From contig JAUVZD010000007.1 in NCBI GenBank assembly GCA_030602715.1, positions 77,581 to 141,580 of the forward strand: DNA of 64,000 nucleotides, read 5' to 3'. This DNA is from Candidatus Coatesiibacteriota bacterium (GTDB lineage Bacteria > RBG-13-66-14 > B26-G2 > JAUVZD01). Of the stretch, positions 16,051 through 24,802 are shown in pieces. Position numbers and translations under genes: made by a program. Positions within the stretch are counted from its first letter, which is position 1. The number at the start of each line of letters is the position of its first letter. The notes under the pieces are model-generated. The model saw only the letters and a list, made by a program, of their open reading frames with translations, was not told where the DNA came from and ran no database searches.

Positions 16051-16794
16051 TCAAAAGACGATCGCCGGTCCAAAAGAGATCGCAAATTTATCAGGATGGT
16101 CAAATCCGGGAAACTTCATCAATTCCAACCTGCCCCCTATCCCAACACTCCTTGTGAACAGAAAGTTGGAGAAAACACCAAAGGCAAGCGTCCTCAAAGT
16201 GTTATGGTGTCCACCGCTGACGTCCCCCTCAAGATAAAGTCTATAACCGATGTATGGGTCCACAAAGGAACCCCTATTGTCAAGATTGACCATAATCCCG
16301 AACTTGGGGATGGGGGCAAACTCAACCACAACCATCCCATCGCCGAAATAGCTCTTGATGAACATCCCCACGCCTAGATGAGGATTGACCTTCACCCCCC
16401 GCAACAGGAAGAACTGGAAGAAGCTGTCCAAGCAAAAGCTGTGTACCTTTTCCCTCTTGGAATAGTATGGGACGATGTGGATGGCATACGACTCACCGAT
16501 ATTGTTGAAGGTAAAGGGGAACATGGTGTCAAATTCGGTATGTTTATATAAAGTGCTACGAACCAGACCGATGCCCGGGGAAAATATGGTGACCGTCTTC
16601 TCCCGATAGTCCAACCGATTGTTCTCATCTATGGGCAGAGCGTAAAAATTAAAACCGCAGTCCGGACACTCCCCCTTATGAACTTCAACTACCGCATGAC
16701 AGCGGGGACAAGTCTTAACATCCCCGGCATAGACCGCAGAAACAGCCGCAACTACCAAAAACAGAACTAAAACTATCCTCAACCACACCTTCAT
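16051..16794 (-). CDS. exported zinc-ribbon protein with predicted beta-barrel, unknown function
   Basis: 247 residues. The signal peptide (1-23) ends AVYAG. Directly after it comes a zinc-ribbon pattern C-x2-C-(~14)-C-x2-C (CPRCH and CPDCGFNFY, residues ~28-50). The remaining ~190 residues alternate hydrophobic and polar residues with many glycines and aromatic residues and end in FGPAIVF, an outer-membrane beta-barrel-like finish. Zinc ribbons are usually cytoplasmic; one right behind a signal peptide is odd. It could be a lipid-free outer-membrane protein with a metal or redox site facing the periplasm. The GGAA ribosome site abuts ATG. No neighbour hints at function. Confidence 0.75.
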   Translation of the reverse strand: MKVWLRIVLVLFLVVAAVSAVYAGDVKTCPRCHAVVEVHKGECPDCGFNFYALPIDENNRLDYREKTVTIFSPGIGLVRSTLYKHTEFDTMFPFTFNNIGESYAIHIVPYYSKREKVHSFCLDSFFQFFLLRGVKVNPHLGVGMFIKSYFGDGMVVVEFAPIPKFGIMVNLDNRGSFVDPYIGYRLYLEGDVSGGHHNTLRTLAFGVFSNFLFTRSVGIGGRLELMKFPGFDHPDKFAISFGPAIVF

Positions 16795-16936
16795 TTCCTT
16801 CTTCCTCTGTCAGCTTCAGCTTCTTTATGAATATCACAATAGCTGTTCACTAAAATTCTTTAATAAACTTACCAAAACAAATCTTAAAGTCAAGCGGTTA
16901 GTAAAATATTTCTTAAATAAAGGAGTAGCTTCCGCT

Positions 16937-17473
16937 TCATTTTCCAAAATTGTTGAGATATCCCATAAGCTCTCCTTTTAGCATGTCACGATTTCCCAAA
17001 GTCACCCTTATCACCTGCACCCCTTCCATACTTTTCAGTCGGTCGCAGATTGGATGGTGCTTCTCCCGAATCACCCCCACCAGAAGTGGAAGTTTTGCCA
17101 CCACTTGCAGACTTAGGTCGGCAAATTTTTGGGAATACATCTCCATAGCCCCAAACTCATCAACAAGTAAGGGGCATCCTTCGCCAAGTGCCCTTTGCAT
17201 CTCCCCCACCATCAAGTTGTCTATATCGGTTACATTGATTCCATAACGGCCCAAGCGGGGCGAGCCTTTAATATTCACCTGGGCGAGAATTCCCCGGCGC
17301 CCGTCCAATGTAGAGATGGAAAACCCCACCCTCCTTCCCCCCTCCCTGATCTCACCAGTTGTGAAGCCCACCCCTCCAAGAGATAGCATCGGGGGTATCC
17401 CCGCTTTGACCAGAGTGGTCTTTCCCACGCCCGGTGAGCCGGTGAATAGAATGACCCTTGTTGATGTATCAAT
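16937..17473 (-). CDS. THEP1-type nucleoside-triphosphatase with no canonical start codon
   Basis: A small P-loop NTPase like the Thermotoga/Aquifex THEP1 family (usually ~170-180 residues). The fold begins VILFTGSPGVGKTTLVKAG (Walker A), continues with GFTTGEIREGGRRVGFSI and ILAQVNIKG, and has the Walker B-like CPLLVDEFGAMEM; a late VGVIREKHHP matches the family. In this frame there is no ATG, GTG or TTG before the P-loop: the first possible ones fall inside it (GTG at 17428). The likely initiation is ATT at 17473, 15 codons upstream, or the 5' end is damaged. It lies directly behind the recJ terminator. Confidence 0.75.
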   Translation of the reverse strand: MDTSTRVILFTGSPGVGKTTLVKAGIPPMLSLGGVGFTTGEIREGGRRVGFSISTLDGRRGILAQVNIKGSPRLGRYGINVTDIDNLMVGEMQRALGEGCPLLVDEFGAMEMYSQKFADLSLQVVAKLPLLVGVIREKHHPICDRLKSMEGVQVIRVTLGNRDMLKGELMGYLNNFGK

Positions 17474-17481
17474 CGCGCCTA

Positions 17482-17513
17482 TAAAGAAAACCCCAAACCT
17501 ATAAAGCTTTGGG
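17482..17513 (-). terminator. terminator between recJ and the NTPase
   Basis: On the minus strand, CCCAAA pairs with TTTGGG (17508-17513 and 17492-17497) and is followed by a TTTTC-TTT tract. It lies only ~20 bp before the presumed NTPase start. Confidence 0.6.
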
Positions 17514-17533
17514 AGATTGGTTTTTAATTAGCC

Positions 17534-19900
17534 CTATAATAATGATTTCAAGTATACGGACCTGCGGTTTCTCTCCGCCTGACAGATACGATAGTGCACT
17601 GAGTCGTCCAGTTCAACCTTATCAACCCTTCCGGAACGCATTGGTTTGAAAAACTTCCCCTCCCGACTGATCAAGCCCAAATCCTGGAATATATACAGTG
17701 CATTCTGGGTTCCCAAAAGGCTCAGTCCCTCGCTCACCGCATCCAGATATTGTTTATAATTATCAAAATGGGGACCCATGGAATCCACTTCAAGAATAGC
17801 CCGATAGACATCAACCAGGTCTTTACGCTCCGGGAATAGGTGTTTGATAACTTCCATCTCCTTCCTGACTACATCCTCGCTGAAAGCCATATAGACGGGT
17901 AGCCTGCTGTAACTTACCGCCTCCCTAAGCATAGCCAGCTCTTGAGGTCCCATCGGTGGTGATAGGAAGATAATTCCCTTTATTTTTGAAATATCCTCCA
18001 CATTCAGCTCCGATTCAAATTGCTTAAAATCTTCCACCTCCATCCAATTCAGAGCGTGCTGCTCTATATTATCCTTCTTAATTATATAAACCTTATCTGA
18101 ACCGGCTCTACCTTCTCCGTCGGTTCTATCTATAATCAACCAGACCGCTTCCTTCCCCCTTCCTTCACCTCTGTAGATTCGCTGGGCGTCCTTGGGTTCC
18201 ATCTGGCGGATCTCAATGAGATCATCAACCATTGCTGGGATGATCTCTTTAACCCTGAATTCCAAGGAAGAGCGGCCGTTCCAGAAATTCATGTAGGGGC
18301 GTCCGGTCAAGCCCACGGGTTTCCCTGAAGAAAGCACGGGCAGAAAGTCTAAATGATTGAAAGCGATGGCGGTGATGACTTTGAAACCATCAGTAATCTT
18401 AAAACGAACATGACGGTCGCGCAAAACCTCCGGTTGGCTCAGCACCCGTGCACTGCGAATGCAGATGATGGGTTCAGGGTTGCCCATCCCGAAGGGTTCC
18501 ATCATAGCCAACCCTTCAGCCAAGGATTCATCTATCTCAGAGATATCGCATTCTAGATCCGCCTTACCGACCGTCAGCAGGTCTTCCCAGACCACATTCT
18601 CCCGGACATATTCATGCAGTCGCACTTCAAGCTCAGCAATACCACCCTGGTCAATGACAAATCCGGCGGCATCCTGATGCCCACCGAAGCGAATGAGCAA
18701 GTCCTCCGTAGAAATCAACGCCTCTACCACATCAAACCCCTCAATCGCCCTTGCCGAGCCCCTGGCCGGGCTGGTGTCAGTTGTAATGAGTATTGCCGGT
18801 CGTAAAAATTCCTCAGCCAGACGAGCAGCGACGATTCCGATTACCCCGGGATGCCAATCCTTGGAGGAGAGGAAGATGCATTCATCATCCACTCTTCCCT
18901 TCAGCATCTCCTTTGCTTGACGATAGACACTATCACATATCTCTCGCCGTTCCCGGTTGCGGGTCTCCAGCTTGGAAGCCAACCTAAGCGCTTCATTAGG
19001 CGTCTTGGACATCAACAACTGCAGGGAGAGAGTGGCATCGCCCAAACGCCCGGCTGCGTTTATCCGTGGAGCAAGCACAAAGGAAATGTGCCAACTGGTA
19101 ATGGCACGAGGGGAGACCCGAGCGGTCTGGCAGAGGGCGGAAATCCCGGGACGCTCCTGCAAAGCCAACCGGGACAACCCCAGTTTTACCAGAGTGCGGT
19201 TCTCCCCCACCAGGGGAACTACATCAGCTACTGTGCCCAAAGCCACCAGGTCAAGGTAACTCTCGGGAGCGATGTCGGGGAAATTCCCCGCCAGCGCCTG
19301 AATCAACTTATAGACCACTCCCACACCAGCCAACCGATTAAAAGGATACTCAGAATCCTTCCGCTTGGGGTTGACCACAGCAAGAGCCTGGGGTATCTCT
19401 TCCCCCACCTTGTGGTGGTCGGTGATAATTACATCCAGCCCCAGTTGTCGGGCTCTTGCCGTCGCCTCAACCGCCTTGGTGCCGCAATCCACGGTAATCA
19501 TCAGTGTCTGCTTCCGCTCTACAGCATAAGAGATGACCTCATCACCGAGGTCATAACCCTCAATCAAGCGATTGGGGATATAATAATCAACATTGGGGGA
19601 GAACAGACTGAGGACATCGTAGAGAATGGCTGTTGCGGTGATGCCGTCGGCGTCAAAATCGCCGTAAATTAGGATATGCTCCTCTTCATTGACCGCCCTC
19701 ACGATTCGCTCAACCGCTGGCTTTATATCCGGCAGAAGGAAGGGGTCATGCAGATGGGAATACTGAGAATGAAGATAAGCGTCCGCCTCTTCTGGCCCAA
19801 TTCCCCTCTGAACCAGAATTTGAGCCATGCGGGGCGGTATGCAATACTTACTTGACAGAATGAACGCCTGGTAAGCGTCATCCAGTGAAAAGTTTTTCAT
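17534..19900 (-). CDS. recJ: single-stranded-DNA-specific exonuclease RecJ, long form
   Basis: A 788-residue 5'-3' single-strand exonuclease used in recombination and repair. DHH-family metal motifs: YGDFDADGITA near residue 80, VDCGTKA, ITDHHK near residue 160 and the G-TVADVVPL segment. The DHHA1 domain has RINAAGRLGDA and GGHQDAAGF. Usual RecJ proteins are ~560-580 residues; here ~200 extra C-terminal residues follow the OB-like domain (ending in a short winged-helix-like stretch with LGTQNALYIFQDLGLISREGKF and an R-V-D motif), as in some Firmicutes and Thermus forms. The start is backed by an AGGAAGAG site. The downstream hairpin separates it from the NTPase. Confidence 0.95.
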   Translation of the reverse strand: MKNFSLDDAYQAFILSSKYCIPPRMAQILVQRGIGPEEADAYLHSQYSHLHDPFLLPDIKPAVERIVRAVNEEEHILIYGDFDADGITATAILYDVLSLFSPNVDYYIPNRLIEGYDLGDEVISYAVERKQTLMITVDCGTKAVEATARARQLGLDVIITDHHKVGEEIPQALAVVNPKRKDSEYPFNRLAGVGVVYKLIQALAGNFPDIAPESYLDLVALGTVADVVPLVGENRTLVKLGLSRLALQERPGISALCQTARVSPRAITSWHISFVLAPRINAAGRLGDATLSLQLLMSKTPNEALRLASKLETRNRERREICDSVYRQAKEMLKGRVDDECIFLSSKDWHPGVIGIVAARLAEEFLRPAILITTDTSPARGSARAIEGFDVVEALISTEDLLIRFGGHQDAAGFVIDQGGIAELEVRLHEYVRENVVWEDLLTVGKADLECDISEIDESLAEGLAMMEPFGMGNPEPIICIRSARVLSQPEVLRDRHVRFKITDGFKVITAIAFNHLDFLPVLSSGKPVGLTGRPYMNFWNGRSSLEFRVKEIIPAMVDDLIEIRQMEPKDAQRIYRGEGRGKEAVWLIIDRTDGEGRAGSDKVYIIKKDNIEQHALNWMEVEDFKQFESELNVEDISKIKGIIFLSPPMGPQELAMLREAVSYSRLPVYMAFSEDVVRKEMEVIKHLFPERKDLVDVYRAILEVDSMGPHFDNYKQYLDAVSEGLSLLGTQNALYIFQDLGLISREGKFFKPMRSGRVDKVELDDSVHYRICQAERNRRSVYLKSLL

Positions 19901-20011
19901 CTCTTCCTGACAACTAACTACAGTTTAAGAACAAAATAAATCCGATAAATGTAACATCCCTTCCCAACTATGTAAAGAAAAATCTCCCCTTTTTTAATTG
20001 TTTTCCTATAA

Positions 20012-20044
20012 GAAAAAAAAAGACCCTCATCTATCCGAGGGTCT
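20012..20044 (-). terminator. terminator of the secDF transcript
   Basis: Stem AGACCCTC/GAGGGTCT (20021-20044), followed on the minus strand by nine T residues. It ends the long que-yajC-secDF cluster. Confidence 0.9.
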
Positions 20045-20063
20045 TTGGAATCGCTTCCCGAGC

Positions 20064-21497
20064 TTATCTTCTTTTCCTGCTACGCCCAATTTTCTTTCTG
20101 GAAACACCCTTTCCCCGCTTACTGCTCCAATTGTTCCACTCAATCAGCAACGGTGCGGTGACATAGATGGAGGAGTAGGTGCCCAGGAATATACCTGCAA
20201 TCATCACCACCGCGAAATCCCTAAGAGCCTGCCCGCCGACGAACAGCAAAACCCCCAACACCAGAAGTGCAGAGACGCCGGTAAGAATGGTGCGGGATAG
20301 GTTCTCATTGATAGCACGGTTCAACGATTCTGCATAGGTCTCCTTGCGCCGCTGGGAAAGCCCTTCCCGGATGCGGTCATAATAAACTACGGTGTCGTTG
20401 ATGGAATAACCAACCGCCGTCAGGAAGCCGGCGATGACCGTCATGCTTACCTCTATATTCAACACCGAACACAATCCCAGGACGATATAGACATCGTGTA
20501 AAAGGGCGATGATAGCCATAACCCCACTGCGCAGGTCGAAGCGGAAGGCTATGTATATCAACATCAACACGAATGCAAGGAGAAGTCCGTAGAGGGCTTT
20601 CTGGGCTATCTCCCCGGAGACCCGAGGTCCGACTATCTCCGAGCCCCGAATTTCAAAGGGGCGGATGAAGAAGCTGTCCCTTATCTTGGAAAGCTCCTCA
20701 TCACTCAAGTCAGCAAAATCGGCGAGCTCATCAAAGCTGGGCACCAGGCTGATGACGGCAATGGGGTCATCCAGGTGGCGGTAGTGAAATATCGCCTCCG
20801 CTATCTCCAGCGCACGGGCTTCGTCCCCTAAAACCTCGGTGAAAGATATCTTCAAAGTCTCCAACTGCTCCATGCGGTTCAGGTCAAATTTGTCGCGAGC
20901 GTAGCCCTCACTGGGAAATAGCTCCTCCAGTATCTCCTCAATATGGGCGGTCATATCCCGAACCACCACCTCCTGCATTCGCTCCAGCAGACCGCTCTCG
21001 CTGATGGCGTTGATGTTTGCCTTATGAGTTACCTCACCGCCGGTCTCCTCTCCGCTGACCTTCTCTTCTCCCACCTCCGCTGTGGTAAATGTGTTCCGAA
21101 TGCTCTGTTCACTCACCTGCTCCATCCCCTCCAAAGCCAATACTTCCTCAATGCTGTCAAAAGACCCTTTCTCCTCTCGGGCTTGTATGACGATTGAGGT
21201 CAGTTCCCTCGCCAATTCCGCACCCTTCTGCTGAATGACCAACTCGTCCTCATTTAGACCCACGGTGTGCACCTCATCCACATCCAGGCGGGAACGGACC
21301 GTAGCCAGCTGGTCGGTGCTGATCCTTTCCAGGAACTTGACATTGACCCTCATACCACCGGCAAAGTCCACGGAGAGATTGGGACCACCTTTAATTAATA
21401 AAGATGCGGTGGTTATAGCCATAAGGGTGAGGGAGAAGACGAAAGCAACCCGTCCGAAGCGAACGAAATTGTAATTGGTGCCCACAAAAAATCTCAT
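20064..21497 (-). CDS. secF: protein translocase subunit SecF with enlarged periplasmic domain
   Basis: A 477-residue inner-membrane subunit that works with SecD to pull exported proteins through SecYEG using the proton gradient. It starts with a membrane helix and the SecF P1 signature VDFAGGMRV. The C-terminal five-helix bundle has GIFLGTYSSIYVTAPLL and VGYSINDTVVYYDRIRE. Ordinary SecF is ~300 residues; here the P1 loop between helix 1 and helix 2 is lengthened by roughly 150 residues rich in glutamate (residues ~75-275), containing two EEVLALEGMEQ-like helical hairpin segments. It is 16 bp after secD. Confidence 0.95.
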   Translation of the reverse strand: MRFFVGTNYNFVRFGRVAFVFSLTLMAITTASLLIKGGPNLSVDFAGGMRVNVKFLERISTDQLATVRSRLDVDEVHTVGLNEDELVIQQKGAELARELTSIVIQAREEKGSFDSIEEVLALEGMEQVSEQSIRNTFTTAEVGEEKVSGEETGGEVTHKANINAISESGLLERMQEVVVRDMTAHIEEILEELFPSEGYARDKFDLNRMEQLETLKISFTEVLGDEARALEIAEAIFHYRHLDDPIAVISLVPSFDELADFADLSDEELSKIRDSFFIRPFEIRGSEIVGPRVSGEIAQKALYGLLLAFVLMLIYIAFRFDLRSGVMAIIALLHDVYIVLGLCSVLNIEVSMTVIAGFLTAVGYSINDTVVYYDRIREGLSQRRKETYAESLNRAINENLSRTILTGVSALLVLGVLLFVGGQALRDFAVVMIAGIFLGTYSSIYVTAPLLIEWNNWSSKRGKGVSRKKIGRSRKRR

Positions 21498-21513
21498 CTC
21501 CGGTTGCCTCCGC

Positions 21514-23046
21514 CTATATAGACAACCGCTTCAACTTGAAGCGATTGGTTATGCCGTCGTATATCATCTTGGTGAACACAATGGCGGTGAACATAGAGGC
21601 GCTGATGCCGATTATAAGTATAACTGCAAACCCCTTGACCGCTCCCTTGCCGAAATAGAGCAGAGCTACACCTGCTATCATAGTGGTCAGGTTGGAGTCC
21701 AGAATGGTGACGAAAGCCCTTCTGTAGCCGGCGTCAATCGCCGCCCGCACCGTCTTGCCGATGTCCCGTTCCTCGCGTATGCGCTCAAAGATGAGCACAT
21801 TGGCGTCCACAGCCATTGCGGTGGAGAGAATAAACCCGGCTATCCCTGGCAGGGTCAAAGCGGCACCCAAAATAACCAGCACCGCAGCGGTGATCAACAT
21901 ATTAAATAGCAGAGCCAGGTCAGCCAGAAGACCGCTGGCGTTGTAATAAAGCACCATGAAGAGAACCACCATAGATATACCTATGATGGCGGCTAGAATG
22001 CCGTTTCGGATGGAATCCCTTCCCAGAGAGGGACCCACCACCTGTTCCTGGATGATGTGCATGGGCGCAGGCAAAGCACCGATGCGCAGAACCAACGCCA
22101 GATCCGAGGCATCCTGCGGGCTAAATTTTCCGGTAATCTCCCCCCGGTCGGTGATGCGAGCTTGAACCACCGGGGCTGACTTGACCACACCGTCCAACAC
22201 GATGGCTAGCTCTCTGCCGATACTGTTACCGGTCAGCTTGCCGAAGGCTTTGCTCCCCTCAGATTTGAACTCAAAGATTACATTCGGTTTGTTGTATTCA
22301 TCGTAGCTCGCCTGGGCATTGGAGAGCATATCGCCGGTCACATCCACCTGCTCCTCGCAGAGATAGACTATGCGCACCTGCCCGCGCGCCGCTTTGAATA
22401 AAGGGTCGTCTAAATCCTCAACAACATCGCCGGGATGGAAGACCACCCCGCTGGGGATAAGCCCCCACTCGTCTGCCTGGGAAAGCATCTTCTGCACATA
22501 GTTCCAGTCGTCACGATAAACGAAGAACTTGTCCCCGTAGCCGGTCAACATGTAGGAGAGGAACTGCGATTGTTTGGCTTCCTCCCCATAAAGCTCTCTG
22601 ACCTTGGCGTCATACGCCTTGATGATGCCCGCAAAGATAGTCGGGTCTGCCAACAATTTGAACTCCAGCATAGCGGTTTGACCGATCACCGCCTTGGCTC
22701 GCTCCGGGTCTAAAATGCCCGCCAACTTGACCACTATCTTGTCCGAGCCCTCGGTCTGAATTGAGGGCTCCTTCACCCCCAGGGCATCAATTCGCTCCCG
22801 AATTATCTCCAAAGCCCGCCTCACAGCATCGTCGGCTTCGCCCCCGCTCATCCCGGTGGTGTCCACCTCATAGACCAGATAGGACCCGCCTTTCAGGTCC
22901 AGACCCAGGTTTATGGGTTTATCCGGTAGCCACCTGGTCACCCAATCGGGGAGTATCTGATAGAGCCCGATGGTGGGAAGGACATAGGCAAAGGATATCA
23001 GAAAGACCAAAGTAACTATAGGAATCCTGAAGCGATTAGCCTTCAT
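21514..23046 (-). CDS. secD: protein translocase subunit SecD
   Basis: A 510-residue partner of SecF. The N-terminal helix is followed by INLGLDLKGGSYLVYEV, the ERIDALGVKEPSIQ P1 block and the FSPQDASDLALVLRIGALPAP membrane-proximal segment. The C-terminal bundle has GILAAIIGISMVVLFM and the STAMAVDANVLIFERIREE motif with the conserved proton-path aspartate. The start was set at ATG 23046 because GGAGG lies 6 nt upstream; the frame is open 29 codons further but without a ribosome site. It lies downstream of the methyltransferase with a 193-bp gap holding a long hairpin, so secDF may also have its own promoter. Confidence 0.96.
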   Translation of the reverse strand: MKANRFRIPIVTLVFLISFAYVLPTIGLYQILPDWVTRWLPDKPINLGLDLKGGSYLVYEVDTTGMSGGEADDAVRRALEIIRERIDALGVKEPSIQTEGSDKIVVKLAGILDPERAKAVIGQTAMLEFKLLADPTIFAGIIKAYDAKVRELYGEEAKQSQFLSYMLTGYGDKFFVYRDDWNYVQKMLSQADEWGLIPSGVVFHPGDVVEDLDDPLFKAARGQVRIVYLCEEQVDVTGDMLSNAQASYDEYNKPNVIFEFKSEGSKAFGKLTGNSIGRELAIVLDGVVKSAPVVQARITDRGEITGKFSPQDASDLALVLRIGALPAPMHIIQEQVVGPSLGRDSIRNGILAAIIGISMVVLFMVLYYNASGLLADLALLFNMLITAAVLVILGAALTLPGIAGFILSTAMAVDANVLIFERIREERDIGKTVRAAIDAGYRRAFVTILDSNLTTMIAGVALLYFGKGAVKGFAVILIIGISASMFTAIVFTKMIYDGITNRFKLKRLSI

Positions 23047-23147
23047 CCAGCCTCCAGTGTATGACCTTACATTGTTGTGAATTTTCTTCAGACAATTATT
23101 TCCACCCCATACAGGGATGGGAATATTAAGCACATTGTAAAGCTAAA

Positions 23148-23177
23148 TTCCCCAAAAGACAAGGGGTTTTTGGGGAA
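23148..23177 (-). terminator. 10-bp hairpin between the methyltransferase gene and secD
   Basis: TTCCCCAAAA (23148-23157) pairs with TTTTGGGGAA (23168-23177). The stem's own T/A ends provide a weak T tract in both directions. It is likely a partial terminator that lets secDF be expressed separately. Confidence 0.5.
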
Positions 23178-23239
23178 CTTGTGGGGAGGTGGTGGTAATT
23201 TTCGGGATATTTTTCTACGGTGGAAAATATCCAATCCTC

Positions 23240-24019
23240 TCACGACCCAATCCGCTTCACTATAACGGTTATGCGGGTGCTGTGTTTATCCGGTATCTGC
23301 GGTCGGTCAATATCAAAGCCGGCGCCGAAATACTCGGCTATCTCAAAGAACCCGCTTCTGCCCACAAAACCACGAAAATCGGCTATGGTGTATGGACGGA
23401 CTACGCTCTCCTCAACAAGCTCATATCTCCCATCGGAACTGTTGACCGTGCAGGTAATGACCATTCTCTCCCGGTGGTTCTTCAGGTCGGGGACACCGGC
23501 GGAGACCACGGTGCGCACCTTAATGCCCTCCCGCTCCATATCCCAGACCTCAATATCGCCGGGATAGTTCTCCGGGTCGCCGACCAGGGAAAAATCCAGC
23601 ACATAGATCCCGCCCGGCTTAAGAGCCCCAGCCACCGACCTAAAATGGCTCTTCACCTCCTCCTCGCTCAAAAGACAACGAAAGGTATCCACCATACAGA
23701 AGGCGCCGTCAAAGTTCTCCTGGCCCAGATCAAAGTCTGCCATATCCCCCTCCACTATCTCTATCCGACCCACATAATCACGGGTTCGCCTGCGGGCAAA
23801 GGCAACCATCTCCGCACTTCTATCCAGCCCCACGACGTTGAAACCCCTCTCCGCCAGTGGGGGAAGCAGACGACCACCGCCACAGCCCAGCTCCAACAAG
23901 CGCCCCTTCCCTCTGCCATAGCGCATAAAGGCTTCAGTCAGAGACTCCACCTCCATATCGGGTTCCCACCCGAAGGCGATGTCGTATATACGGGGGCTTT
24001 CGTAAAGTGAAGGGGACAT
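23240..24019 (-). CDS. SAM-dependent methyltransferase, class I
   Basis: A 259-residue protein. Motif I is LLELGCGGGRLLPPLAERG (residues ~40-58). The acidic ribose-binding residue lies in VVGLDRSAEMV, motif II is FDGAFCMVDTFR and motif III GGIYVLDFSL. The C-terminal half is a beta-barrel-like substrate domain (R-V-VSAGVPD, ERMVITCTV) like small-molecule methyltransferases. The substrate is unknown. ATG 24019 was preferred over a TTG three codons earlier. It sits in the que-yajC-secDF cluster, 57 bp after the amidotransferase. Confidence 0.85.
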   Translation of the reverse strand: MSPSLYESPRIYDIAFGWEPDMEVESLTEAFMRYGRGKGRLLELGCGGGRLLPPLAERGFNVVGLDRSAEMVAFARRRTRDYVGRIEIVEGDMADFDLGQENFDGAFCMVDTFRCLLSEEEVKSHFRSVAGALKPGGIYVLDFSLVGDPENYPGDIEVWDMEREGIKVRTVVSAGVPDLKNHRERMVITCTVNSSDGRYELVEESVVRPYTIADFRGFVGRSGFFEIAEYFGAGFDIDRPQIPDKHSTRITVIVKRIGS

Positions 24020-24076
24020 AAGAAACAATAGTCAGGAGTTTTTTCACAATCTTCGGGCAGATGTCACCCACAATCT

Positions 24077-24796
24077 CTACAATATCCCTGCAATCCTAAA
24101 AAAATTCTCAAGAATCAGTGAACTCAGCCTATAATACTCCGCCTCATGCTCATTGAACTCTGCGGACATCTTCCGTGGCGAGAATCCCTTCTCCTCCAGC
24201 GCCCCACCATACATCCGAATCCAATCGTCCAGGGTCTCTCTGGTTATCTCCGGGTGAAACTGCACCCCATAGACCCTCTCCCCAAAACGGAAGGCTTGAT
24301 TTTGGGCGATGGCACTCTCCGCCAGATGGACGGCTCCCGGAGGGAGGTTAAATGTGTCATTATGCCAGTGGAAGGTGCTGAAGGGGTTAGGGAAGCTGGA
24401 AAAGAGGGGGTCAGCCACACCCATCCGATTCAAAGTTGCCTGATGACAGCCTATCTCTGCTCGGCTGTGGCGATATACCCGCCCCCCCAGAGCCAACGCC
24501 AAAAGTTGACAACCCAGGCAGACCCCCAGGACGGGTCTCTGGCGCTCGGCGAGTATGTTCAGGAGCTCCATCTCCTCAAGAAGGAAAGGGTGACGCTCCT
24601 TTGCCTGATAAATATGATACGGTCCCCCTAAAATGATGAAGGCGGAGTAGTCCTCTATCCGTTCGGGGGGGACCCGGTCGCTCCGAGAATAGTCTATCAC
24701 CTGATGAGGAATATTCCAGCGGACAGAGAAATCCCCCAGTGAACCGGGGGTGTCATAATTAACATTCTTGATGTAGAGCAGGGGCTTGTCAGTCAT
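24077..24796 (-). CDS. class I glutamine amidotransferase-like protein
   Basis: 239 residues with the GATase-1 triad: nucleophile Cys in VLGVCLGCQLLALALGG, His and Glu in YGVQFHPEITRETL. It resembles stand-alone GMP-synthase-like amidotransferases (gamma-glutamyl hydrolase type) rather than a subunit of a known synthase, and has no synthetase domain. It would hydrolyse glutamine or a gamma-glutamyl compound. It starts 6 bp after the HD-domain gene, so the two are probably co-translated; whether they cooperate is unknown. Confidence 0.85.
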   Translation of the reverse strand: MTDKPLLYIKNVNYDTPGSLGDFSVRWNIPHQVIDYSRSDRVPPERIEDYSAFIILGGPYHIYQAKERHPFLLEEMELLNILAERQRPVLGVCLGCQLLALALGGRVYRHSRAEIGCHQATLNRMGVADPLFSSFPNPFSTFHWHNDTFNLPPGAVHLAESAIAQNQAFRFGERVYGVQFHPEITRETLDDWIRMYGGALEEKGFSPRKMSAEFNEHEAEYYRLSSLILENFFRIAGIL

Positions 24797-24802
24797 AGAA
24801 GA

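Noticed and set aside
18851-19672. 273-codon plus-strand frame opposite recJ
   Set aside because: Antisense shadow of recJ, caused by codon bias; no homologous motifs.
23189-24010. 273-codon plus-strand frame opposite the methyltransferase
   Set aside because: Antisense to a gene with clear SAM motifs; unrelated residues, no start signal.
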